From Dyella_A sp051962475 (GTDB lineage: Bacteria; Pseudomonadota; Gammaproteobacteria; Xanthomonadales; Rhodanobacteraceae): 64,000 nucleotides of DNA. How positions within the stretch are numbered: the first letter of the stretch is position 1; each line of letters begins with the position of its first letter. The DNA lies in NCBI RefSeq assembly GCF_051962475.1, contig NZ_JBQCCF010000069.1:186001-250000 (forward strand). Direction: 5' to 3'. The notes beneath the pieces are model-generated. The model ran no database searches. It had not been told where the DNA came from and saw only the letters and a list, made by a program, of their open reading frames with translations. Below, in pieces: positions 23,379-33,200 of this stretch. A program made the translations under genes and the position numbers.

Positions 23379-26300
23379 GTGACCGACGCTATCCTGAGTC
23401 CCGAACTCCCCCCCAGCATCGCGCCGGCACGTGCGCGCATTGCCGCCGCCTGGCTGCGCGACGAAACCGAGGCCGTGCTCGACCTGCTCGACCAGGCAAG
23501 CCTGCCCGACGACGAACGTGAGCAGGTGGTCGACCGCGCTGCCTCGCTGGTCACCCGCGTGCGGGCACGCGCCAAGGACCAGAGCGTGGTCGAGTCCTTC
23601 ATGCGCCAGTACGACCTGTCCAGCGAGGAAGGCGTGCTGCTGATGTGCGTGGCCGAGGCGCTGCTGCGCATTCCCGATACGCGCACCGCCGACATGCTGA
23701 TCCGCGACAAGCTCGGCGATGCCAACTGGCGCAAGCACCTGGGCCGCAGCGAGTCGCTGCTGGTGAACGCCTCCACCTGGGGGCTGCTGCTCACCGGCCA
23801 GCTGGTGAACCTGGCCGACAGCACGCGCAACGATTTTACCGGCGCGCTGCGCCGGTTGGTGGCGCGCATCGGCGAGCCGACCATCCGCGTGGCGGTGCGC
23901 CAGGCGATGCGCATCATGGGCCACCAGTTCGTGATGGGACAAACCATCGACGAGGCGCTGGACCGCTCGGTGAAGAAGGAAAACGCGGCCTATCGCTACT
24001 CCTTCGACATGCTCGGCGAAGCCGCGCTGACCGCCGCCGACGCCGAGCGCTATCAACAGGCGTACCGCGATGCGATCGCCGCGCTCGGCCGGCGCGGACC
24101 GTTCGCCAGCCACACCGAGGCACCTTCGATCTCGGTCAAGCTCTCCGCGCTGTTCCCGCGCTACGAGCTGGCCCAGCGCGAGCGCGCCCGCAAGGCGCTG
24201 GTCGAGAAGCTGCTGGAACTGGCCCAGCTGTCGATGAAGGCCGGCATCGCGCTGTCCGTGGACGCCGAGGAAGCCGACCGGCTGGAGCTGTCGCTGGACA
24301 TCATCGGCGAGGTGTTCGCGCACCCGTCGCTGGAAAGCTGGAACGGGCTCGGCATCGTGGTGCAGGCGTATGCCAAGCGCACCCCGTTCGTGATCGACTG
24401 GGTGGTCGAGATGGCGCTCGCGCACAACCGGCGCTGGTACGTGCGCCTGGTCAAGGGCGCCTACTGGGACGCCGAGGTGAAGAAGGCGCAGGAGCAGGGC
24501 CTGTCCGGCTATCCGGTGTATACGCGCAAGCCGAACACCGACGTGTCGTATCTCGCCTGCGCGCGGCGCCTGTTTGCCGCCGGCAGCCATCTGGTCTACC
24601 CGCAGTTCGCCACGCACAACGCGCACACCATCGCCGCCGTGCATCACATCGCGCAGGGCCGACCGTTCGAGTTCCAGCGCCTGCACGGCATGGGCACCGA
24701 CCTTTACGCCGAGGTGATCGGCCCAAAGGATTTCAACGTGCCCTGCCGCGTCTACGCGCCGGTTGGCACGCACGAAGACCTGCTGCCCTACCTGGTACGC
24801 CGCCTGCTGGAAAACGGCGCCAACACCAGTTTCGTCAACCGCGTGGTGGACGAGGACATGCCGGCGCGCGAGCTGGTCGCCGACCCGTGCGAAACGGTGC
24901 GCGCGTTCGACTCCATTCCCCATCCGCGCATCCCGCTGCCGGCCAATCTCTACGGTGAACTTCGGAAGAATTCCATGGGCGTCAACTTTGCCAACGACAA
25001 CGAACTGATCGCGCTCGCCGAGGCGGTGAACGCCCACACCGGTCCGTGGACCGCCGGCCCGCTGGTGCCCGGCGCCGCGAGCAAGGGCGCTCTGGTGGAG
25101 GTCACCGATCCGGCCGACCGTCGTCGCCGCATCGGCCAGTACCTCGCCGCGGACGACGCCACCGTGGAAAAAGCCCTGGCCAACGCGCACGGCGCGCGCG
25201 AGCGCTGGAACAACCTGCCCGTGGCCAACCGCGCGGCGATGCTCGAGTACGCCGCCGAGCAGCTTGAGGCACGTCGCGGCGAGTTCATCGCGCTGTGCGT
25301 GCGCGAGGCCGGCAAGACGCTGCCCGACGCGATCGCCGAGATCCGCGAGGCGGCCGACTTCCTGCGCTACTACGCCACCATGGCGCGCCGCCTGTTCGCC
25401 GAGCCCGAAGTGCTGCCCGGCCCCACCGGCGAGAGCAATCGGCTGTTCCTGCAGGGCCGCGGCGTGTTCGTCGGCATCAGCCCGTGGAACTTCCCGCTGG
25501 CGATCTTCGTCGGCCAGGTCAGCGCCGCGCTGGCGGCGGGCAATCCGGTGATCGCCAAGCCGGCCGAGCAGACCAGCCTGATCGGCTACCTCGCCACCCG
25601 CCTGCTGCACGAGGCCGGCGTGCCGGAAGACGTGCTGCAGTTCGTGCCGGGCGACGGCGCCACCGTGGGCGCCGCGCTGACCCGCGATCCGCGCGTGGCC
25701 GGCGTGGTGTTCACCGGCTCCACCGAGACCGCCTGGGCGATCAACCGCGCGCTGGCCGCGCGCAACGCGCAGATCGCCGCCCTGATCGCCGAGACCGGCG
25801 GCCAGAACGCGATGATTGCCGACTCCTCCGCGCTGCCCGAGCAGATCGTCAAGGACGTGATCGCCTCGGCGTTCCAGTCTGCCGGCCAGCGCTGCTCGGC
25901 CGCGCGCGTGCTGTACGTGCAGGACGACATCGCCGACAAGGTGGTCACCATGCTGGCCGGCGCCATGAAGGAGCTGAAGGTGGGCGATCCGGGCCTGCTC
26001 TCCACCGACGTCGGCCCGGTGATCGACGAGGACGCCAAGGCGATCCTGGTCGAGCATGCCGCGCGCATGGATGCCGAGGCGAAGAAGATCGGCGAGGTGC
26101 CGATGGATGCCGCGGCCACCGGCCACGGCACGTTCTTCGCCCCGCGCGCCTACGAGATCCCGTCGCTGTCGGTGCTCACTCGCGAGATATTCGGCCCGGT
26201 GCTGCACGTGATCCGTTGGAAAGCCAGCGAGCTGGACCGCGTGATCGCCGCGATCAACGCCACCGGCTACGGTCTCACGCTGGGCATCCACAGCCGCATC

Positions 26301-26534
26301 GACGCCACCATCGACTACATCAGCCGCAACGCGCGAGTGGGCAACTGCTACGTCAACCGCAACCAGATCGGCGCGGTGGTCGGCGTGCAGCCGTTCGGCG
26401 GCGAAGGCCTATCCGGCACCGGCCCGAAGGCGGGTGGTCCGCACTATCTGTTGCGTTTTGCCGGCGAGCGCACGCTCACCATCAACACCACCGCCGCCGG
26501 CGGCAACGCCTCACTGCTGACCATCGGCGAGTAA
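23379..26534 (+). CDS. putA: Bifunctional proline dehydrogenase / L-glutamate gamma-semialdehyde dehydrogenase PutA (short form)
   Basis: PutA oxidises proline to glutamate in two steps at the membrane periphery. The 1051-aa protein has a helical domain, the FAD-binding PRODH barrel (YVRLVKGAYWD, YPQFATHNAHT, RRLLENGANTSFVNR) and the aldehyde dehydrogenase half with catalytic C839 (SAGQRCSAAR) and general-base E805 (IAETGGQNA). The N-terminal ribbon-helix-helix DNA-binding domain of enterobacterial PutA is absent, so it should not self-repress. The GTG at 23379 gives a start (MTDAILSPELPP) consistent with short PutAs. Regulation must come from elsewhere. Confidence 0.96.
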   Translation: MTDAILSPELPPSIAPARARIAAAWLRDETEAVLDLLDQASLPDDEREQVVDRAASLVTRVRARAKDQSVVESFMRQYDLSSEEGVLLMCVAEALLRIPDTRTADMLIRDKLGDANWRKHLGRSESLLVNASTWGLLLTGQLVNLADSTRNDFTGALRRLVARIGEPTIRVAVRQAMRIMGHQFVMGQTIDEALDRSVKKENAAYRYSFDMLGEAALTAADAERYQQAYRDAIAALGRRGPFASHTEAPSISVKLSALFPRYELAQRERARKALVEKLLELAQLSMKAGIALSVDAEEADRLELSLDIIGEVFAHPSLESWNGLGIVVQAYAKRTPFVIDWVVEMALAHNRRWYVRLVKGAYWDAEVKKAQEQGLSGYPVYTRKPNTDVSYLACARRLFAAGSHLVYPQFATHNAHTIAAVHHIAQGRPFEFQRLHGMGTDLYAEVIGPKDFNVPCRVYAPVGTHEDLLPYLVRRLLENGANTSFVNRVVDEDMPARELVADPCETVRAFDSIPHPRIPLPANLYGELRKNSMGVNFANDNELIALAEAVNAHTGPWTAGPLVPGAASKGALVEVTDPADRRRRIGQYLAADDATVEKALANAHGARERWNNLPVANRAAMLEYAAEQLEARRGEFIALCVREAGKTLPDAIAEIREAADFLRYYATMARRLFAEPEVLPGPTGESNRLFLQGRGVFVGISPWNFPLAIFVGQVSAALAAGNPVIAKPAEQTSLIGYLATRLLHEAGVPEDVLQFVPGDGATVGAALTRDPRVAGVVFTGSTETAWAINRALAARNAQIAALIAETGGQNAMIADSSALPEQIVKDVIASAFQSAGQRCSAARVLYVQDDIADKVVTMLAGAMKELKVGDPGLLSTDVGPVIDEDAKAILVEHAARMDAEAKKIGEVPMDAAATGHGTFFAPRAYEIPSLSVLTREIFGPVLHVIRWKASELDRVIAAINATGYGLTLGIHSRIDATIDYISRNARVGNCYVNRNQIGAVVGVQPFGGEGLSGTGPKAGGPHYLLRFAGERTLTINTTAAGGNASLLTIGE

Positions 26535-26641
26535 ACCCGCCCCAAGGCCGGGCGGCGGTGTGCCGCCGCCCGCGCGCACGAACACTGAGCTGTGCCACCA
26601 TCGCCGGACGTTTTCGACCCACGACGCGTCCGGTGGTAAGC

Positions 26642-28051
26642 ATGACCTCAGCCAGCGACCTCTCCGACCTGCTCGCGCGCCAGCGCGAGGCGCACGGCGG
26701 CGATCCGATGCCGGCCTGGCCCGTCCGCGTCGCGCGGCTGCGCGCGCTCGACACGCTGATCCGCCAGCACCGTGGCGAGATGGCCGACGCCATCCACGCC
26801 GACTTCGGCTGCCGCCCGCGCGAGGAAACCGACCTGCTGGAGGTGTTTCCCAGCCTGTCGGCGATCCGCCACGCACTGGCCCATGGCAAGCGCTGGATGC
26901 GCCCGCGGCGCCGGCTGGCCGATCTGGCCTTCTTGCCCGCACGCACCGAGCTGCGTCCGCAGCCGCTGGGCGTGGTGGGCATCATCGTGCCGTGGAACTA
27001 CCCGCTGTATCTGGCCGTCGGCCCGCTGGTGGACGCCCTGGCGGCGGGCAACCGCGCCATGGTGAAGATGAGCGAGTACACGCCGCGGTTCTCCAGCCTG
27101 TTCGCCGATCTGGTCGCCCGCCACTTCCCGCGCGAGGAGGTGGCCGTGATCAACGGCGATGCGGAAGTGGCGCAGGCGTTCTCCGCACTGCCGTTCGACC
27201 ACCTGCTGTTCACCGGCTCCACCGCGGTGGGCCGTCACGTGATGCGAGCGGCGTCGGCCAATCTCACCCCGGTGACACTGGAGCTCGGCGGCAAGTCACC
27301 GGCGATCATCGGGCCGAACGCGGACTTCCCGCGCGCCGTCGAACGCATCGTGTTCGGCAAGCTGGTCAACGCCGGACAGACCTGCATCGCGCCGGACTAC
27401 GTGCTGCTGCCGCGCAATCGCGTGGGCGATTTCACCAGCGCCGCGCGCGCCGCGGTGGCGCGCTTCTACCCGGACATCGCCGGCAACGACCAGTACGCAA
27501 GCATTATTTCCGATCGCCAGCACGAGCGGCTATGCGCCTTGCGCGATCGGGCGATCGCCGCCGGCGCGCGCGCCGAGGTGCTGGGCAATGGCAGCAATCC
27601 CAAGCAGCCGCGGCGACTGCTGCCGACCTTGCTCACCGGCGTGCGCGACGACATGGCGGTGATGCAGGAGGAGATCTTCGGCCCGCTGCTGCCGGTGGTG
27701 ACCTACGACACGCTCGACGACGCGATCGCCTATGTCTCGGCGCGGCCCCATCCGCTGGCGCTGTACCTGTTCGAGCGCGACCGCGGCGCAGTCGAGAAAG
27801 TGCTCACCCGCACCATCGCCGGCGGCGTCACGGTGAACGACACGCTGTACCACATCGCCCAGCACCATCTGCCGTTCGGCGGCGTGGGGCCTTCGGGCAG
27901 CGGCGGGTACCACGGGGAAGCCGGCTTCCGCACGTTCTCGCATCTCAAGCCCGTGTTCCGGCAAGCGCGCCTGAATGGCACCGGCCTGCTCAATCCACCC
28001 TACGGCGTGCGTTTCCGCCGGCTGCTCGACCTGCTCCTGCAGCGCGGCTGA
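26642..28051 (+). CDS. Coniferyl-aldehyde dehydrogenase family protein
   Basis: The 469-aa NAD(P)-dependent aldehyde dehydrogenase has catalytic C248 (NAGQTCIAPDYV) and E214 (LELGGKSP), plus PWNYPLYLA and GPSGSGGYHGEAGF near the C-terminus. The short N-terminus and YV-rich catalytic segment fit the coniferyl/aromatic or long-chain aldehyde branch (CalB/ALDH3-like) rather than betaine or succinate-semialdehyde enzymes. Substrate is inferred only. It lies 107 nt after putA, possibly with its own promoter, and ends just before a strong terminator. Confidence 0.88.
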   Translation: MTSASDLSDLLARQREAHGGDPMPAWPVRVARLRALDTLIRQHRGEMADAIHADFGCRPREETDLLEVFPSLSAIRHALAHGKRWMRPRRRLADLAFLPARTELRPQPLGVVGIIVPWNYPLYLAVGPLVDALAAGNRAMVKMSEYTPRFSSLFADLVARHFPREEVAVINGDAEVAQAFSALPFDHLLFTGSTAVGRHVMRAASANLTPVTLELGGKSPAIIGPNADFPRAVERIVFGKLVNAGQTCIAPDYVLLPRNRVGDFTSAARAAVARFYPDIAGNDQYASIISDRQHERLCALRDRAIAAGARAEVLGNGSNPKQPRRLLPTLLTGVRDDMAVMQEEIFGPLLPVVTYDTLDDAIAYVSARPHPLALYLFERDRGAVEKVLTRTIAGGVTVNDTLYHIAQHHLPFGGVGPSGSGGYHGEAGFRTFSHLKPVFRQARLNGTGLLNPPYGVRFRRLLDLLLQRG

Positions 28052-28070
28052 TCAACCGACCGCCAGGCAC

Positions 28071-28101
28071 AAAAAAACCTCCCCGCTCGCGCGGGGAGGT
28101 T
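28071..28101. terminator. Bidirectional intrinsic terminator
   Basis: AACCTCCCCGC pairs with GCGGGGAGGTT around TCGC, preceded by a run of A. On the minus strand it reads as a strong stem followed by seven T, ending the fadL-like transcript. It can also stop the aldehyde dehydrogenase transcript. Confidence 0.9.
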
Positions 28102-28126
28102 CTGGTCTTTCAGCGCCGGCGGGGGC

Positions 28127-29626
28127 TTAGAACTTGTAGACCGCCGAGAGGCTCAGCAGGTTGCCGTAGTCGTCGTAGTTGCCGGTAATCACATCACCCG
28201 TGGAGCTGGTGCTGTTGATGTGCGCCTGGTTCACGAAGATGTGCGCGTACGAGGCGTTGATCTCGAAGTGCTCGCTCGCCTTGTAGCCGATGCCCACGGT
28301 GGCCAGCTTGCGGGTGGAGTCGGGCACGCGTACGTCGCGCACGCTGTTGTAGGTGGGCGAGGTGTCCACCGCGACGCCGGCGCGCAGCGTGACCTTGTCG
28401 TTGAGGTAGTAGTCACCACCGATCGAGGCGTAGACGGTGTTGCGCCAGTTGAACTCCTCGGCGGTGTCCGGCTGGGCCGGGTTGCCATACTTCACGCGCA
28501 GTTCCTTGAACACGTCCCACTTGGTGTAGGCGAAATCGATGCCCAGACCGAACTTTTCTGCCTGATGCCAGTAGCTGGCGCTGATCACCGCCGGGGTGGT
28601 GAAGTTGGCCGTGCCCGTGGTGTTGGAGAACGGCGGGATGCTGCCGGCCAGCTGCGGGTTCGCCAGCAGCAGGTCGTAGCCGGCGGTGGTGGTGAAGTTG
28701 CCAGTGCCGCTGAGCTTGTGGCTGATCTTGGAGCGGTAGTTCAGCGCGAACTTGTCGTTCGGCGTGAGCTTCCAGAAACCACCGACCTGGTAGCCGTAAC
28801 CCCAATCGTCGCCCTTGATGCGGGCATAGCCGTCGACGCCCTGAGGGGTCAGGGCAGCCACGCCGGCGGCGGCGGCCTGACCCTGCTGCACGGCAGCCTG
28901 GATCATCGCCGCGCCCTGCGCCGGCGGAATCTGACCGGCAGCGATGGCCGCCTGGATCTGCGCCACGCCAGCGGCCGTCTGCGCGCCGATGCCCTGCTGC
29001 ACCTGCAGGCCGACTGCGTTGAAGTTGATCGCGCTGGTGAGTTCCGCCGAGGTGCGCTGCGCGATCGCGCTCACGCCCAGGGCGAAGGTGTCGCTGACGT
29101 CGTACGAGGCCGACAGCGTGGCGTCGAGCGACTGGAACTTGGACTTGATGCCGTTGTAGCGGCCAATCCAGTCACGGTCGTACTCGGTCTGGAAGCCGAA
29201 CGGCACCGAGAAGCCGGCGCCGATGTGCACTTTGTCCGACACCTTGGTGGCGAAGAACAGTGCGGGCACCGGCAGCGTGGTACCGGCATCGCCGCCGTTG
29301 CCGCCGCTGATTGGACGACCCAGCACGTCGTGCGCGCTGCCGCTGAACTTGGCGCTGAAATTGATGGCGGTGACGTCCGCCTGGAAGTAGGTGCCGTCGA
29401 GCTCGCTCATGGCGGCCGGGTTGTTCGCCACCACCGAGACGTCGCCGCCGGCGGTCGCCGAACCGGCGTAGGCGCGGCCCAGGCCCTTGGCGCTGTTTTC
29501 CTTGAGCTGGAACGCACTGGCGTGAGCGGCGTTGGGCGCCACCAGGGCGCCGGCAATGGCCAGGCTCAGCGCGGCAAACGCGAGCGGCCGGGCGGCTGCC
29601 TTGAAGGGACGGATGGACATCTGCAT
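28127..29626 (-). CDS. FadL-type outer membrane long-chain fatty acid/hydrocarbon porin
   Basis: The 499-aa protein has a signal peptide (about residues 1-36, ending AAHA) and then the mature FadL N-terminus SAFQLKENSAKGLGRAYAG. The NPA motif of the hatch region (VVANNPAAMS, 69-71), the DRDWIGRYNG strand and a terminal beta strand ending in Phe (LSLSAVYKF) are all typical of PF03349 barrels that admit long-chain fatty acids. Unusually, residues about 206-265 form an Ala/Gln-rich low-complexity insertion. The ATG at 29626 follows AGGAG. It is monocistronic, ending at the terminator at 28071-28101. Confidence 0.93.
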   Translation of the reverse strand: MQMSIRPFKAAARPLAFAALSLAIAGALVAPNAAHASAFQLKENSAKGLGRAYAGSATAGGDVSVVANNPAAMSELDGTYFQADVTAINFSAKFSGSAHDVLGRPISGGNGGDAGTTLPVPALFFATKVSDKVHIGAGFSVPFGFQTEYDRDWIGRYNGIKSKFQSLDATLSASYDVSDTFALGVSAIAQRTSAELTSAINFNAVGLQVQQGIGAQTAAGVAQIQAAIAAGQIPPAQGAAMIQAAVQQGQAAAAGVAALTPQGVDGYARIKGDDWGYGYQVGGFWKLTPNDKFALNYRSKISHKLSGTGNFTTTAGYDLLLANPQLAGSIPPFSNTTGTANFTTPAVISASYWHQAEKFGLGIDFAYTKWDVFKELRVKYGNPAQPDTAEEFNWRNTVYASIGGDYYLNDKVTLRAGVAVDTSPTYNSVRDVRVPDSTRKLATVGIGYKASEHFEINASYAHIFVNQAHINSTSSTGDVITGNYDDYGNLLSLSAVYKF

Positions 29627-29893
29627 CGGTGGCTCCTGCTGGTCGTGAATGCGGCTCGGGACGAGTAGCGGAGACACCCGGCGTGGTTGTTTTCATACGC
29701 GCGTTTGATGTCCCCGCGCGGCACTGTGCCGACTGGTCGCCGGCCATTGCAAGTGCGGTTGCAGCAAAACCGAAACGTCCATGTGCTCGGCGTACGGCGC
29801 CCGACGCCGGGCACGGCTGGCCGAGGTGGGACACACTGATAAGCTTCCCCCGCCGCCACGCGCGGCATTCCCGTCCTGCACCACGGTCGATCG

Positions 29894-30187
29894 ATGCATT
29901 GCTACGTCTACGCCAGCCTGCGCAAGGCCGACAGCTACCTGTGGCTGGCCGAGCGCGACGCCTTCGCCAGCCTGCCCGTCGAGCTGACCGAGTTGCTCGG
30001 GCCAATGCGCCTGGCGATGGAGCTCGAGCTGGAAGCGCATCGCAAGCTGCCGCATGAGGATGCCGCGCAGGTGCTCGAGCATCTGCGCAGCCGCGGCTGG
30101 CACCTGCAGTTGCCTCCGGCACAGCGCTTGGCGAGCACGAACCATCTCGCCTACGGCCACGCCCCCAGCGACGGCCAGGCGCGCTGA
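29894..30187 (+). CDS. YcgL domain-containing protein
   Basis: The 97-aa cytosolic protein begins MHCYVYASLRKADSYLWLAE and contains LGPMRLAMELELEAHRKL and GWHLQLPPAQ, the full YcgL (PF05166) pattern found in gammaproteobacteria. No function has been assigned beyond a stable small alpha/beta fold. It is divergent from the FadL gene. No clear Shine-Dalgarno precedes the ATG. Confidence 0.9.
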   Translation: MHCYVYASLRKADSYLWLAERDAFASLPVELTELLGPMRLAMELELEAHRKLPHEDAAQVLEHLRSRGWHLQLPPAQRLASTNHLAYGHAPSDGQAR

Positions 30188-30261
30188 GTGCGCGTTCCGA
30201 AAAAAGCGCCGGTTAACGCCGGGTTACCGTCTGCTTCTTCTCCGATTTCTATACTCGCCCC

Positions 30262-33200
30262 ATGACCGAGCCCAAACTGCGCCGCCGCCCGCCTCCTCTC
30301 CTGCAAGCACTGGCCTGGTTCGTTCCCGGATGGGTCGCCGTCGCAATTGCCGCCGCCAGCACGCACCCGCTGGTGCTGATCCCGCTGCTGCTGGCCAATG
30401 CGCTCACTATGGCCGCGGTCTGCCACGCCATCGGCTTCGATCCCGAACCGCGCTTCGGCCGCACCGTGCTGCGCCGGGGCGCCGCGCACCTGGTGATGTT
30501 CAGCACGTACGTGGCGGTGGTGTTCGTATTGATCGCCTGGCCGCTGCTTCGCCTGAGCCAGGCCCCCAGCCTGAGCGGCGCGCTGCTGCTGGCCGCGGCA
30601 TTGGTGATAGCGCTCACCCTGCTGTGGCGGCTGTGGCCGGCGTTCGGGCTGGTGTTCGTGTGGGATGACGCGTACCCGGCGCAGAGCGACGGCTCGTGGA
30701 TCTTCACTGCCACCGCGCGCAGCATCGCGTTCGGGCGCCACCTGTCGCGCGAGGAGCGCTTCTTCACTCATTTCCTGCCGGCGGCGTTTTCGCTGCTGGT
30801 GCTGGCCTTCCTCGCACTCGCCCTCACCGGCCTGTATGGCGTGCTGCCGCAGGAGATGCGCACCGCCGCAATGGGGCTTTACGGGCTGGTGCTGATGCCG
30901 CTGGGCTGCCTGGTGATCGCCAACCGTACCCTGCGCGCCCTGCTGTGCGAACGACACCGGCCACGCCTGGGCAACGGTGGCGGCTCCGTCGCGCGTCCGC
31001 CCGCCGCGCCGCTGACCGAGGCCGAACGTACCGCCGGCACGCCGGAGCAGGCCGCCGCGCTGCTGGCGGCGATCCGCGGCGCCGATGTGGAGAGGGCGCT
31101 CGCCCTGGTCGAAGCCGGCGCCGATCCGAATACCGCCCCAGAGCCGGACGATCGCGACCAACGCCCCGCCCTGCTGCTGGCCGCGCTGCTGCCGGACACC
31201 CGCCTGCTGCGCGCACTGATCGCCCGCGGCGCCGACGTGAATCGCAGCGCGGGCGGGCTCACCGCCCTGCTCGCCGCCACGCGCGACAGCCTGCAAGGCC
31301 GTGCCGAGGCGGTGATGACGCTGATCTCCAACGGCGCCAACCCGCTGGTGACCGACGCCGAGGGCAACACCGCGCTGCACGGCGCCGTGCTCAGCGACGA
31401 ACCGATCGTGGCGGCGATGCTGCTCGACGCTGGCGCCGACCTCAATGCCGTCAACCGCGCCGGCTTGACCCCGCTGGCCACCGCATGCCGCGCAGCCAAC
31501 TGGACGCTGGCAAAATTCCTGCTCGAGCGCGGCGCCAAGACCCAGCTGGCCGATACCGAGCCGGCGCTGGTCGCCGCGGCCAGCCTTGCCGACGACGATC
31601 CGCAGGGCATCCGCCTGCTGCTCAAGCACCGCGCCGCGATCAACGCGGTCGACGCGCGCCAGCGCAGCGCCCTGATGACCGCCGCCGCCGAAGGCCACGA
31701 AGAGATCGCACGCGCTCTGCGCGCGGCGGGCGCCGAGGTGAACCTGGTCGACCAGCACGGCAGCACCGCCCTGATGGAAGCGGCCCGGGCCGGAGCGGTG
31801 GGCATCGTGCAGTTGTTGGCCCAGGCGGATCCCGATGCCACCCTTCGCGACCTGCATGGCCGCGACGCGCTCACCCTGGCATGTCAGTCACCGCGCGCGC
31901 ACGCCGAGATGGTTCGCGCCCTGCTCGCGCTCGGCGCCGATCCCAAGGTCAGCGGCAGCGATGGCCGCAGCGCGCTGGATCATGCTGCGGCGTCGGGCCG
32001 CTGGGATCTGGTCGCTCTGCTCGATCCGGACACGCCGCTGCCGGCCAGCCTCAGCGTCGACGCGCTGGCCGCCGGCGAAGACACCCCCGGCCACCTGCTC
32101 GATGCGCTGCGCTTCGGCCACTGGGCCGTCGTCTCCACGTTCAACCAGCGCGTGCGCGAGTGGACGCCGGCGGAGCTGGCGCGACTTTACGTGGAGCTGG
32201 CCGCCCCTGGCCTGGGCGCGGCGCGGCGTTGGCTGCTCGAACACGGCCTCTCCGCCGAAGCGCATCTGCAAGGTGAGGACGGCGGTCGTGGACCGCGCCT
32301 GTTCGACGCGCTGCTCGATCACCTGCCCGCGGCCACCGAAGCGATCGACGATCTGCTGCAGGCCGGCGCTACGCCGGCCGGTGCCGGCCTGCTGGCGCGT
32401 GCGCTCGATCATCTCGATGGTGATGCCCAGAGCGTCGCCCTGCCGCTGGCCCTGCTGGAGCGTGGCGCCGATCCGTTCGGACCGGACGAGCGCCTGCGCA
32501 CGCCGCTGCATCTGGCCGCCGCGCACGGACAACTTGCGCTGGTCGCGGCCCTGCTGGCGCGCGGCTGCAATCCCAATGTGCGCGACGTCAGCGGCCGCAC
32601 ACCGCTGTTCGCTGCGCTGGAATGCGGCGCGCAGGCGGCCGACGTGGTGCGTGCACTGGTCGCGCACGGCGCCGACCCGGAAGCCAGCGACGCCAACGGC
32701 GAAACGCCGCTGGGCCTGGCGATGGAGCATCCCGAGCTCAAGCACTGGCTCGAATGGGGCCACTGGCCGCGCCCGGCCCGCGCGCTGCGCGCCAGCGACC
32801 TGCCCGCCGCCGCCGCGACCGGCGCCGTGGTCGCCGTGGAGCGATTGCTGGAACTGGGCATGCCGGTGGACACCCGCGACGCCCAGGGCGCCAGCGCCTT
32901 GCTGCACGCCTGCGGCGCCGGCCAGCGCGAGGTGGCGCAGCGCCTGCTCGATGCGGGCGCGGACATCTCGCTCACCGCGCAGAACGGCATGACCGCACTG
33001 GCCGCCGCCGTCGCGGCACGCCGCGAGGCACTGGTCACGCTATTGCTGGAACATCAGGCACCGGTCGACCAACGCCTGCCCGGCGAAAGCACCGCGCTGA
33101 TGGTGGCGGCGGCAATGGGTTATCCCGAAATCGTCGAGCGCCTATTGGATGCCGGCGCCACGGTGAACGCCACCGACGCCCGCGGCCGCAGCGCATTGCA

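Noticed and set aside
23004..26291. A 1095-codon minus-strand ORF opposite putA
   Set aside because: Wholly antisense to a well-supported bifunctional enzyme gene, with biased composition and no recognisable domain.
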